Assembly: GCA_024684065.1 (NCBI GenBank)
Contig: JAIKXO010000158.1
Location: 1-13,421, forward strand
Source: Lachnospiraceae bacterium
GTDB taxonomy: Bacteria; Bacillota_A; Clostridia; Lachnospirales; Lachnospiraceae
Length of the DNA: 13,421 nucleotides
Reading direction: 5' to 3'
Every line of letters begins with the position of its first letter. Position 1 is the first letter of the stretch. The notes under the pieces were generated by a model. It did not search any database, was not told where the DNA came from, and saw only the letters and a list, made by a program, of their open reading frames with translations. Positions 1 through 6,451 of this stretch are shown piece after piece. The position numbers and the translations under genes were made by a program.

Positions 1-133
1 AATCTCTTCGCGGATCTCTCCGCTTGCTCAGAAACAACTGGTCTCGTTGTTCCGAAAATCTGTTCTGACGTTTGCTGCGTCCGCTTTTCGCTTCCCGCAG
101 CATAATATCTGGAATTTCGGGTTCATGGTTCAT
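1..133 (-). CDS. Doubtful hypothetical ORF, 3' end cut by window edge
   Basis: An open frame reads from an ATG at 133 leftward for 44 codons without a stop and runs off the window. It starts MNHEPEIPDIM and continues with a very basic, Arg/Lys/Gln/Ser-rich stretch. I recognise no family. It has the same strand as the neighbouring operon and lies about 125 bases after the lipoprotein stop, beyond a candidate terminator, so it would be a separate unit. There is no convincing Shine-Dalgarno sequence before the ATG; the upstream bases are CTTAACAGT. A second ATG seven bases in opens another frame that stops within the window. A short hairpin (GAAACAAC / GTTGTTCC, about 30-52) lies inside it. It could be the start of a small basic protein or simply non-coding. 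Confidence 0.22.
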   Translation of the reverse strand, partial: MNHEPEIPDIMLREAKSGRSKRQNRFSEQRDQLFLSKRRDPRRD

Positions 134-213
134 ACTGTTAAGTTTTCAAAGGACAGCTTATGTATATTAACACCACATATCATGATAGTCAAGCACAAAT
201 TTATAAATATTTC

Positions 214-242
214 AAAAAAAATTTGTCCGATCATGGTTCGGA
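214..242 (-). terminator. Candidate Rho-independent terminator of the AKR-kinase-lipoprotein unit
   Basis: Read on the minus strand, about 17 bases after the lipoprotein stop, TCCGA and TCGGA (238-242 and 226-230) form a five-pair stem with a seven-base loop. CAAA and a run of eight T (214-221) follow. The stem is short, so the call rests mainly on the T-run and the position directly after the last gene of the unit. Confidence 0.45.
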
Positions 243-258
243 TCGAATTATCCTGCTG

Positions 259-1074
259 CTACAGTTCGAACCTGTGCTCTCCTTCCGTATCAATTATCAG
301 AAGCGACATGCTTTCAATAGAATCCTGCATATCTTCATCGAGATAAAACACAAGTACCGTATCTCTGGTTTCACCTGCGGCAAGGATATCATCAAATGAC
401 TTCAGGTCATTCATCAGTATAGTCATCTGCTGGTTCAGCCTGTCGGTTTCATTTATAATAAGCCTTATCTTTGCTTCTTTATTTATCGGGGCACATTCCG
501 CATCCTCACCACTGAAATTTGACAGATCAAAATGCAGGATAAGCAGCTTCTGACCCTCCTCCGCTGTCAGTGAAAACAGTACAACGTCCTCGTTTGAGGA
601 ATCCTCCGGATAGACATCCACCGCTTCATAGCCGGTATAAGTCACGTCAAATCCCGGTATCCCCAGAGCATCCGCTATCGAGCCGCCACTTTCCGAAACA
701 ACAGGGGTTTCTTCCTCCTCCGTATTTCCCTGTTCCTGTGTAGAGCCCTGCGGTCCGTCGTTTGAAACATTAACCGTAGGATCAAGTCCGCCCTCGCTCA
801 TTTCTTCTATTTCCGCAGGGGTTGGAGGACTTATGTCAACCGGATCCTCCATCACCGGCTGCTGGGGGACAGCTACAGTAAGCCCGTTGGCATGCGACTT
901 ATCATATTTCAATAAAAGGCCTGCCGCATATTCCGCTACAAGTTCAAGCTGCGCATCCTCATTTTCATCTGCAAGAATGATAGCTTCATCACTGTTGCAT
1001 CCGGAAAGTAAAGAACCCGCCAAAACAGCTGTCAACATTAATAAAGCCGCTTTTACCTTATTAAATATTTTCAT
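259..1074 (-). CDS. Secreted lipoprotein with acidic linker and C-terminal beta-rich domain
   Basis: This 271-residue protein starts with a classical lipoprotein signal: basic N-terminus (K2, K6, K8), a hydrophobic stretch at about 9-22 and a lipobox LSGC with the lipidated cysteine at C26. It should be anchored on the outer face of the cytoplasmic membrane. Residues 40-65 look helical. Residues 75-130 are a Pro/Glu/Ser/Thr-rich acidic linker that probably spans the wall. Residues 135-271 alternate hydrophobic and polar residues like an immunoglobulin-type sandwich, of the kind annotated as DUF4352/DUF5067-like; this is an impression, not a match. The ATG is 11 bases after the kinase stop, so the genes are probably co-transcribed. 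The nearest Shine-Dalgarno options are GGAGG overlapping the kinase stop (spacing about 16) and GGGA at spacing 3. A role as an input partner of the kinase is inferred from position only. Confidence 0.85.
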   Translation of the reverse strand: MKIFNKVKAALLMLTAVLAGSLLSGCNSDEAIILADENEDAQLELVAEYAAGLLLKYDKSHANGLTVAVPQQPVMEDPVDISPPTPAEIEEMSEGGLDPTVNVSNDGPQGSTQEQGNTEEEETPVVSESGGSIADALGIPGFDVTYTGYEAVDVYPEDSSNEDVVLFSLTAEEGQKLLILHFDLSNFSGEDAECAPINKEAKIRLIINETDRLNQQMTILMNDLKSFDDILAAGETRDTVLVFYLDEDMQDSIESMSLLIIDTEGEHRFEL

Positions 1075-1085
1075 AGTTCCCGAAT

Positions 1086-2558
1086 CTAATCCTCCGCCTT
1101 TGAATCCAGCTCAAACCAGAAAACCACACCGTTCTCACAGTTTTCCACTCCGTAATCCTGTCCGAAGCTTTCCATTATAGCCTTCACTATGGAAAGCCCT
1201 ATCCCGCTCCCTCCGTATTCCCTGGTCCTTGCCTTATCAACTTTATAGAACTTCGTCCAGAGCTTGTCAATCGCATCCTCAGGGATTGGATCCCCTGTAT
1301 TGAAGACATTGATCCTTGCCGTTTTCTCTTTCTTCTCCACGGTTATTTTTATGATCTTTTCATATTTTGCATAATGTATCGCATTCGAAAGATAATTATT
1401 GACGATCTGTTCAACCTTAAATTCATCGGTCCAGACATACACCGGCTCTTCCTGTTCAAAAATCAGCTTTATATCATTCTGTTCAAGCAGTATACCGATC
1501 GAAGAGGCACAGTTTCTGATAAGCTGGATAATATCAATCCTTTCCATATCAACACTTCTGCCGCCGCTCTCAAGCTGGCTCAGTTCTAAAAGGCTCAGCA
1601 CCAGACGGTTCATCTTCGCCGCCTCATCGATTATAACGTCACAGTAAAAATCTCTGCTCTCCTCATCGGTATTGACATTATCCTTAAGGCCTTCGGCATA
1701 CCCCTGCACCAGCGCGATAGGCGTTTTGAGCTCATGCGAAACATTCGATATGAACTCCCTCCGCATTTCATCTATTTCATTCTTCTTTTCCAGATCGGTC
1801 TTCAGTTCGATATTGGCTGTCTTAAGCTCTGATATCGTAGCCTCGAGCTTTTCGGAAAGCTTATTGATATTGGCACCCAAAAGGGCTATTTCATTATCTC
1901 CTCCGCTTGTATACTTTGCGTCAAAATCCAGATTAGCCATTTTCTCGGAAATATCTGCAAGTTCCAGTATAGGCTTGGTCACTCTGTTGGAAACAAGCCG
2001 CACTATCAGCATCCCGACGACAATGACAAAAATACCTACATACGTCAGCAATGTATTTGAAATCGAAACGCTGTCCTTTATCCCCTCTATCGGAGTTCTT
2101 ATAAGCACCATCTTGCCGTCTCGGAGAAATCCCCAGAGTTCAAGATATTCAAGCTGGATCGACCGGTCTTTGGAGCGCTGGATCATATAATTGTTGGTAG
2201 TGATTATCTCCTCGCTCTCCATCGGCCCGTATATAACATATTCGATAAGCTTCCTGGCAAGGAGGCTGTTGTCCTTCGTGGTAGCCTTGACCGTCTCCGT
2301 GTCAGTATCAAGGATGATCATTTCCAGATTATAAGTGGTCGCTATCAGGCGGAACTGGGAATCAAATTCATCGGAAGAAAAGCTGCCGGTGCTTGTTTCT
2401 TCATCGATCTCTTCATAGGCTTTTTCGATGATTTCCATTTTCCGGTTTACATAAAACGGACTCAGAAACACTATGTTGACTATCCATAACAAAAGCAGCA
2501 TCCCGGCCATGATCCCGCCGAATATAAGCGTAAACTGCTTGTTTAAAGAATGTTTCAT
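1086..2558 (-). CDS. Membrane-bound HAMP sensor histidine kinase, orphan in this window
   Basis: The 490-residue protein has the full layout of a class I sensor kinase. A transmembrane helix lies at about 10-32, an extracellular sensor region at about 34-165, a second helix at about 168-189 and a HAMP segment at about 189-240. The dimerisation/phosphoacceptor H-box FISNVSHELKTP has its phospho-histidine at H275. The ATP-binding domain shows the N-box (VNNYLSNA, 386-393), an NTG-type G1 box (420-422) where DxG is more usual, the FYK F-box and the GGSGIGLS G2 box (449-456). All catalytic motifs look intact. The family autophosphorylates and passes the phosphate to a response regulator, usually encoded just upstream; here that position holds an aldo/keto reductase. 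The ATG is five bases after the reductase stop, and the nearest GGAG lies 14 bases upstream inside the reductase end, which suggests coupled translation. Confidence 0.95.
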   Translation of the reverse strand: MKHSLNKQFTLIFGGIMAGMLLLLWIVNIVFLSPFYVNRKMEIIEKAYEEIDEETSTGSFSSDEFDSQFRLIATTYNLEMIILDTDTETVKATTKDNSLLARKLIEYVIYGPMESEEIITTNNYMIQRSKDRSIQLEYLELWGFLRDGKMVLIRTPIEGIKDSVSISNTLLTYVGIFVIVVGMLIVRLVSNRVTKPILELADISEKMANLDFDAKYTSGGDNEIALLGANINKLSEKLEATISELKTANIELKTDLEKKNEIDEMRREFISNVSHELKTPIALVQGYAEGLKDNVNTDEESRDFYCDVIIDEAAKMNRLVLSLLELSQLESGGRSVDMERIDIIQLIRNCASSIGILLEQNDIKLIFEQEEPVYVWTDEFKVEQIVNNYLSNAIHYAKYEKIIKITVEKKEKTARINVFNTGDPIPEDAIDKLWTKFYKVDKARTREYGGSGIGLSIVKAIMESFGQDYGVENCENGVVFWFELDSKAED

Positions 2559-2563
2559 CTTTA

Positions 2564-3451
2564 TTATATATTCTCCGGATTGCTTCTTTTGGAAGGGATC
2601 GCAAAATCAGGGTGCTCTGACAGCCATGCGTTCTGCGGCATGCAGCTTAACATCCAGACCTCATCCTCTGAAAGTTCAAAATCAAATACATCAAGATTGG
2701 CGATGATATGCTCCCTCGAAGTCGCCTTCGGGATAGGCAGCACTCCCTTTTGTATCGCAAACCTGATATTTACCTGCTGGATACTCTTTCCGTATTTCCG
2801 GGCAAGCTGCGGAAGGATCGCATTTCCTATGAGGGCATTCTCCCTTCCTCTCCCAAGAGGGCTCCATGCCATCGGCAGTATGTCGTTCTCTTTGCAGAAT
2901 GCGACAGCCGCTTCCTGGGAATATCCCGGATGGAACTCAAGCTGATCGACCACGGGCTTTATCGAACAGTTTTTCAATATGTTATTCAGATGATGCGGAA
3001 GGAAATTGCTTAGACCGAGCCTCTTTACCTTTCCTTCTTTAACAAGCTCTTCCATGGCCGAGTAGGTCTCGATATCCCGCTCCTTCCAGTTTTCATCAGG
3101 CGCTCCCGTTTCCCTCGGCCAGTGGATCATATAGATATCCACATAATCCATTTTAAGACGTCTCAAAGATTTCTCAAAAGCGCTCTTTACCCCTTCAGCT
3201 CCCATTTCGTCGATCCAGAGCTTGGTTTCTATGATGAAATCCTCTCTCGGAATCCCGCTTTCCTTTATAGCCTGGCCAAGATATTTCTCGGTTTCATATA
3301 ATGATGCCGTATCAAAAAATCTGTACCCGACATCTATAGCCTCTTTTATAGGCTTAAGATTATCGGCAAATTCCTCATTATAAGTTCCATAACCTATTAC
3401 CGGAAGCTTTGACCCGTCGTTTAAGGTATACAATGCATCTGAAAAACCCAT
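2564..3451 (-). CDS. Aldo/keto reductase
   Basis: This 295-residue cytosolic NAD(P)H-dependent oxidoreductase has the usual length and TIM-barrel pattern of the family. The catalytic tetrad is visible: D47 and Y52 in DVGYRFFDTASLY, K77 in IIETKLW and H110 in DYVDIYMIHWP. The family signatures GLSNF and VVDQLEFHPG follow, and the C-terminal part contains IPKATS, the usual cofactor 2'-phosphate-binding stretch. It belongs to the group close to 2,5-diketo-gluconate/methylglyoxal reductases and reduces small carbonyls, but the true substrate cannot be read from the sequence. The start is certain: AAGGAGGG lies seven bases before the ATG. It is the first gene of a tight unit with the histidine kinase (five-base gap) and the lipoprotein. 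A metabolic enzyme leading a sensor operon without a response regulator is unusual. Confidence 0.95.
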   Translation of the reverse strand: MGFSDALYTLNDGSKLPVIGYGTYNEEFADNLKPIKEAIDVGYRFFDTASLYETEKYLGQAIKESGIPREDFIIETKLWIDEMGAEGVKSAFEKSLRRLKMDYVDIYMIHWPRETGAPDENWKERDIETYSAMEELVKEGKVKRLGLSNFLPHHLNNILKNCSIKPVVDQLEFHPGYSQEAAVAFCKENDILPMAWSPLGRGRENALIGNAILPQLARKYGKSIQQVNIRFAIQKGVLPIPKATSREHIIANLDVFDFELSEDEVWMLSCMPQNAWLSEHPDFAIPSKRSNPENI

Positions 3452-3503
3452 CTCTTATCCCTCCTTAAAACATAAAACAAACTTTATATCCACGCTGAAT
3501 TTT

Positions 3504-3532
3504 ATTTTATCAAAAACACTTTCCCCGGACAA
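3504..3532 (-). promoter_or_regulatory. Candidate sigma-A promoter of the aldo/keto reductase operon
   Basis: On the minus strand, TTGTCC (3527-3532, four of six to the -35 consensus) and TAAAAT (3504-3509, five of six to the -10) are separated by exactly 17 bases. Transcription would start near 3497 and give a leader of about 45 bases before the reductase ATG, with the AAGGAGGG site in it. No clear terminator of the upstream leucine-rich repeat gene was seen, so some read-through is possible. Confidence 0.5.
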
Positions 3533-3546
3533 CATATTCCGCAGTA

Positions 3547-4878
3547 TCATGACCCCTGTTCAGTCCCGTCAGTGATCACTCCGTTCCGGCAGCTTATCGT
3601 TTTAAAACATGAATAAAAATCATCCATCTCCGTGAATACCTTCCATTCCCTTTTAGTTCCGCCGAAATTAAGTGTATTTATTTCACCGCAATTATAAAAA
3701 GCGAGGATTGAAACAGACTTAAGGCCTGACGGCAGGGTAACGCTCTTAAGGCCTTCGCAGCCCTTGAAAGCTCCGTCTATTGTCTCGACCCCTTCCGATA
3801 CAACGACTGAAGAAAGACCGCTACAGTTAAAAAATGCTTCCTCTCCGATCCCTTTTACGCTCGAAGGGATGACAAGCCTGCCTCTGAAGCCTGAGCAGCC
3901 CGAAAATGCTCCATACCCTATATAATCGGGGCCTTCGGGGATATAAAGCTTTCCGTTAAGGCCGCTGCAGCCTGCAAAAACAAAGCTGTTTATGGTAGGA
4001 AGCGATTCCGGAAGGGACAGCTTTCCCTTTAACGAGGAACAGTCCTCAAAGGCGGCCTCCCCGATAGAAACCACCGTATCAGGAATTGTCAGTTCCCCTG
4101 CGATCCCGCTGCAGCCCGAAAAGGCTTTATTACCGATATGTGTTATTTCCGGAGGGAGTATAAACTCCCCCGTCAGCGCCTCGCATCCGTGAAATGCATA
4201 ATCTCCTATGACCGTTACCCCGGATGGTATCGTAAGTCTTCCCAAAAGACCCTTACATAAAAAGAAAACATGTCCCGGTATCTCCTCTAAGTCTTCCGGG
4301 AGCTTCAACATTCCCGACATGGCGCTGCATTTACAGAATGCCCCCTCGCCCAGACTTGTTACGCTCTCAGGGAGCTTAGGCATGTCTTTCACTTTATAAA
4401 GACCTGCAAAAGCATAATTTCCGATATGCGTGATCCCGTCCTTTATTACGACGGAGTTTATCTCATCCCTGTTTTCAAACCAGGGTGCTGTACCGATATC
4501 ATCCTTTACCTTATCGGCGGAATAGTCATTAAGGATAAATTCATAATCATCCATCATCCCTTCGCCGCTAATTGTAAGCACTCCGTCTTCAAGGGACCAT
4601 TCCGTCTTCCCGTGTACCTCCGGCTCCTTTTTCTTCCGCTTTTTTTTGCGCGCCTCCCCTTTATCGGCAGAAGCATTCAAAGAATCCTTGTCTGCAGCGG
4701 CACCGTCTGCCGTCTTCTCATAAGCTCCTTCGGGGTCGCCCGCATCTTCTCCGGCTGCCTCAGCTCCCGCATAACCTTCATTTATATCCCGCAAATGCAT
4801 CCCGTTATATCCGCATCCGGTCAGAGTTAAGAATGCTGCCGACAATATAATAAATATTGTTGTGTAACCTTTATTCAT
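3547..4878 (-). CDS. Leucine-rich repeat (BspA/LRR_5-type) lipoprotein
   Basis: I place the start at the ATG at 4878 (443 residues) because AAGAG lies nine bases upstream; an in-frame TTG two codons earlier would put that site only three bases away. A signal of about 20 residues ends in lipobox LTGC (C22), so the protein is surface-anchored. Residues 30-75 are an Ala/Glu/Asp/Gly-rich spacer, followed by a strongly basic tract near 78-84. Residues about 92-108 carry the WSLEDGVLTISGEG motif that often precedes these repeats. About ten repeats of 22-24 residues follow (about 140-405) on the pattern IxxIGxxAFxGCSGLxGxLxIPxxV. Such BspA-like solenoids are common on gut and rumen clostridia and bind proteins, host surfaces or polymers; the ligand is unknown here. 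It is probably a single-gene unit. Confidence 0.9.
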   Translation of the reverse strand: MNKGYTTIFIILSAAFLTLTGCGYNGMHLRDINEGYAGAEAAGEDAGDPEGAYEKTADGAAADKDSLNASADKGEARKKKRKKKEPEVHGKTEWSLEDGVLTISGEGMMDDYEFILNDYSADKVKDDIGTAPWFENRDEINSVVIKDGITHIGNYAFAGLYKVKDMPKLPESVTSLGEGAFCKCSAMSGMLKLPEDLEEIPGHVFFLCKGLLGRLTIPSGVTVIGDYAFHGCEALTGEFILPPEITHIGNKAFSGCSGIAGELTIPDTVVSIGEAAFEDCSSLKGKLSLPESLPTINSFVFAGCSGLNGKLYIPEGPDYIGYGAFSGCSGFRGRLVIPSSVKGIGEEAFFNCSGLSSVVVSEGVETIDGAFKGCEGLKSVTLPSGLKSVSILAFYNCGEINTLNFGGTKREWKVFTEMDDFYSCFKTISCRNGVITDGTEQGS

Positions 4879-4954
4879 TGACAATAACTCTTATATTCCG
4901 TGAACGATCCTTAATGTTATCCGGTCACAGATATTGCAAAAACAACCTGTACGA

Positions 4955-4974
4955 GTAATTTCCGGGTAAATTAC
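4955..4974. repeat. Perfect 7-bp inverted repeat between HD gene and LRR lipoprotein gene
   Basis: GTAATTT and AAATTAC are perfect complementary arms around the six-base centre CCGGGT, about 80 bases upstream of the LRR lipoprotein ATG and 45 bases past the stop of the HD-domain gene. No T-run follows directly on the minus strand (TCGTACAGG comes first), so an operator is slightly more likely than a terminator. The rest of the 4885-5017 gap shows no convincing promoter; TTGCAA is present but the hexamer 17 bases on is poor. Confidence 0.3.
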
Positions 4975-5017
4975 AATAAGGCCGTACAATAATACAGAAG
5001 GTATATGGCAGGCAGAT

Positions 5018-5515
5018 TCAGTCAAACCTGTCATGATACGCAACTATCTTGTCAGCCATAATGACCACAAAGCCTTCAAGCGATCTGGGCGGTACCGGAA
5101 CTAAAGGAAACATATGATGAAGTATTATGTCCTCCACCCGCCTGTTAAGATCCGGATAGATCTGTTTTGCCACTATCAGGGAATCTTTCGGGTGCTTAAG
5201 GCAGCATTCGACATCATTTCTGTATTTCTCGTATCTTCCGACTATCCCGAGATCATGGCACACAGCCGCGATTATCACGTCCTTCATATCCACCCGCTGC
5301 TTTTCTTTGTTCAGTTTTGATGCAATATCGGCCGCCACCGCGGTAACGCGCATGATATGCCTGGCAACAGTGGTTTTCCTGTGATGGATCTGCTTGCGGG
5401 CCGCCTTAAAAACCTCTGAATCAATAGCAGGCTGTGCATACTCCAGTATCGTTTTTTTCAGCTCTTCATCCATTTTCCGGCCTGTGAATCCCTTCTGTGT
5501 CAAATATCTGGTCAT
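5018..5515 (-). CDS. HD-domain protein, probable metal-dependent phosphohydrolase
   Basis: A 165-residue cytosolic protein with an HD superfamily core: H53 in ARHIMRV, the H87-D88 doublet in AAVCHDLGI, H133/H134 in ILHHMFP and a final D155 in VIMADKI. These are the usual metal ligands, so it should hydrolyse a phosphate ester or nucleotide; the substrate is unknown. It differs clearly from the HD protein encoded just upstream and is not a recent duplicate. The start is uncertain. A GTG at 5533 adds six residues but has no ribosome site; ATG 5515 has a weak AGG at spacing seven; a later ATG gives MDEELKK at residue 15. I chose ATG 5515. The 58-base gap to the upstream HD gene contains both a terminator-like hairpin and a promoter-like pair, so this gene may be transcribed separately. 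Confidence 0.82.
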   Translation of the reverse strand: MTRYLTQKGFTGRKMDEELKKTILEYAQPAIDSEVFKAARKQIHHRKTTVARHIMRVTAVAADIASKLNKEKQRVDMKDVIIAAVCHDLGIVGRYEKYRNDVECCLKHPKDSLIVAKQIYPDLNRRVEDIILHHMFPLVPVPPRSLEGFVVIMADKIVAYHDRFD

Positions 5516-5565
5516 AAAAAAACCTGCAAACACATATTAATAAAATAACACAGTCTGCAGGGTTT
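5516..5565 (-). terminator. Terminator-like hairpin ending at the start of the HD gene
   Basis: On the minus strand, AAACCCTGCA (5556-5565) pairs with TGCAGGTTT (5520-5528) with one bulged C, and the pairing runs into seven T (5516-5522). The loop is long, about 27 bases. It lies 26 bases after the stop of the upstream HD gene and directly before ATG 5515, with the only AGG ribosome site of that ATG inside the stem. It may be a terminator, or a leader hairpin that hides the ribosome site. The long loop lowers confidence. Confidence 0.42.
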
Positions 5566-5570
5566 ATCAA
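5542..5570 (-). promoter_or_regulatory. Candidate promoter for the downstream HD gene
   Basis: TTGATA (5565-5570, five of six to -35) and TATTTT (5542-5547, four of six to -10) are exactly 17 bases apart on the minus strand. A transcript would begin near 5535, about 20 bases before ATG 5515, and would lack the upstream arm of the terminator-like hairpin, so it would escape that hairpin. This would give the gene its own expression. Confidence 0.35.
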
Positions 5571-5591
5571 TGCAATCGGAACTGACGGTTC

Positions 5592-6179
5592 CTAACTGAT
5601 AAGACTTCCTTTGTCTATATTCTCTTTAATGATCTTTTCGGTGATCTCATAAAGGCGCTTCGAGCCCGCTTCCGTCCCTGCCTGTCTTTTATATACCATT
5701 TCGGCCTTAACGTCATGTTCCATCCAGTCCGATCCTCCATTGCTGTTGTTAAGGATCAGGGGCTGGAAATTATCCATCGCCCTTGCAAACCTGGCCTCCG
5801 CTGTCTCCCCTGCTTCAAATTCATCAAAGATACCCATGAGCTCATCTCTCTGGTCTTTCGGCAGGATCGAAAAGATCCTTTCCTTTGCCGCTTCTTCCCG
5901 CTCCTTCTGGGTCGCCTTTCCTTCGGGATCGTAAGCGTAGGTATCTCCGGCATCTATCTCCACCAGATCATGGATCAGGCACATTATCATGACGTGAGCT
6001 ATATCAACAGGCTCATTGGAATACTCCTTCAGAAGATAAGCCATTACAGCCATATGCCATGCGTGCTCGGCATCATTTTCGTTCCGCCCGTGCCCCGAAA
6101 GGTGGGTCTGACGGAATATATTCTTCTCCTTATCGATCTCCAGCGCAAAATCAATCTGCTTACTTATTCTTTCATCCAT
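5592..6179 (-). CDS. HD-domain hydrolase of the YfbR/HDDC2 type (probable 5'-nucleotidase)
   Basis: A 195-residue cytosolic protein. The start is the ATG at 6179 because CGGAG lies six bases upstream; a longer in-frame extension to 6236 has no such site. It matches the HDDC2/YfbR group in length and motifs: H39 in NDAEHAWHMA, the H70-D71 doublet in MCLIHDLVEID with E74 and D77 in the same helix, and D136 in the late AMDNFQPLILN motif. Members are metal-dependent 5'-nucleotidases acting on deoxyribonucleoside monophosphates and support nucleotide pool balance; this activity is inferred from the family. It lies upstream of the second HD gene with a 76-base gap to that gene's chosen start. Upstream lie 272 bases containing a REP-like hairpin and no clear promoter; a TATAAG at about 6245 has no matching -35. 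Confidence 0.88.
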   Translation of the reverse strand: MDERISKQIDFALEIDKEKNIFRQTHLSGHGRNENDAEHAWHMAVMAYLLKEYSNEPVDIAHVMIMCLIHDLVEIDAGDTYAYDPEGKATQKEREEAAKERIFSILPKDQRDELMGIFDEFEAGETAEARFARAMDNFQPLILNNSNGGSDWMEHDVKAEMVYKRQAGTEAGSKRLYEITEKIIKENIDKGSLIS

Positions 6180-6295
6180 AGCTTTCTCCGGTAAACTCCA
6201 TCTAAATCTCGTTTCAGTTAATGCCCCGCAATCCACATCAATAGCTTATAATGCTTTTTCACTCCAATCCGGCCTAACCACCCACAGGACAGGGG

Positions 6296-6368
6296 CAGGA
6301 CAGGGGGACGGTTCTTCTGTCTTCCTACGCGGGGGGATCAGACAAAAGAACCGTCCCCCTGTCTTCTG
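6296..6368. mobile_element. Stand-alone REP inverted pair, likely deletion derivative of the transposase element
   Basis: Two 23-base arms, 6299-6321 (GACAGGGGGACGG onward) and 6341-6363 (its inverted copy), differ at one base and flank a 19-base loop, so the region can fold into a very long hairpin. The left arm is identical over 28 bases (6296-6323) to the left-end repeat of the transposase locus at 12280. The right arm is identical over 32 bases (6337-6368) to the right-end repeat at 13250-13281. The one base that differs between arms is the same base that differs between the two ends of that locus. A partial extra copy of the left start (CAGGACAGGGG) lies at 6285-6295. It sits between the AAA+ protease gene and the HD gene, where it may also stabilise or end the protease mRNA. 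Confidence 0.75.
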
Positions 6369-6451
6369 AAGTTTGGCTATATAGCTCATTATCCACAACT
6401 ATATCGTTTATTTTTCATTCATAATGATCTCTCTACATATTTTCCGATGAC

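Noticed and set aside
194..225. Inverted repeat ACAAATTT / AAATTTGT
   Set aside because: Purely AT-rich with a long loop and overlapping the T-run of the better terminator candidate; likely chance.
1672..2190. 172-codon open frame on the plus strand
   Set aside because: Antisense to the histidine kinase, Ser/Ile/Leu-rich with no motif; the kinase frame is certain.
4879..4884. TTG start two codons upstream of the LRR lipoprotein ATG
   Set aside because: The ribosome site AAGAG would be only three bases from the TTG but nine from the ATG, which is the normal distance.
5715..6194. 159-codon open frame on the plus strand
   Set aside because: Antisense to the HDDC2-like gene, which has all metal ligands and a good ribosome site.
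6389..6397. Perfect DnaA box TTATCCACA
   Set aside because: A single box with no cluster, no AT-rich unwinding region and no dnaA/dnaN nearby. About 0.1 such sites are expected by chance in this length, so it is not evidence for an origin.
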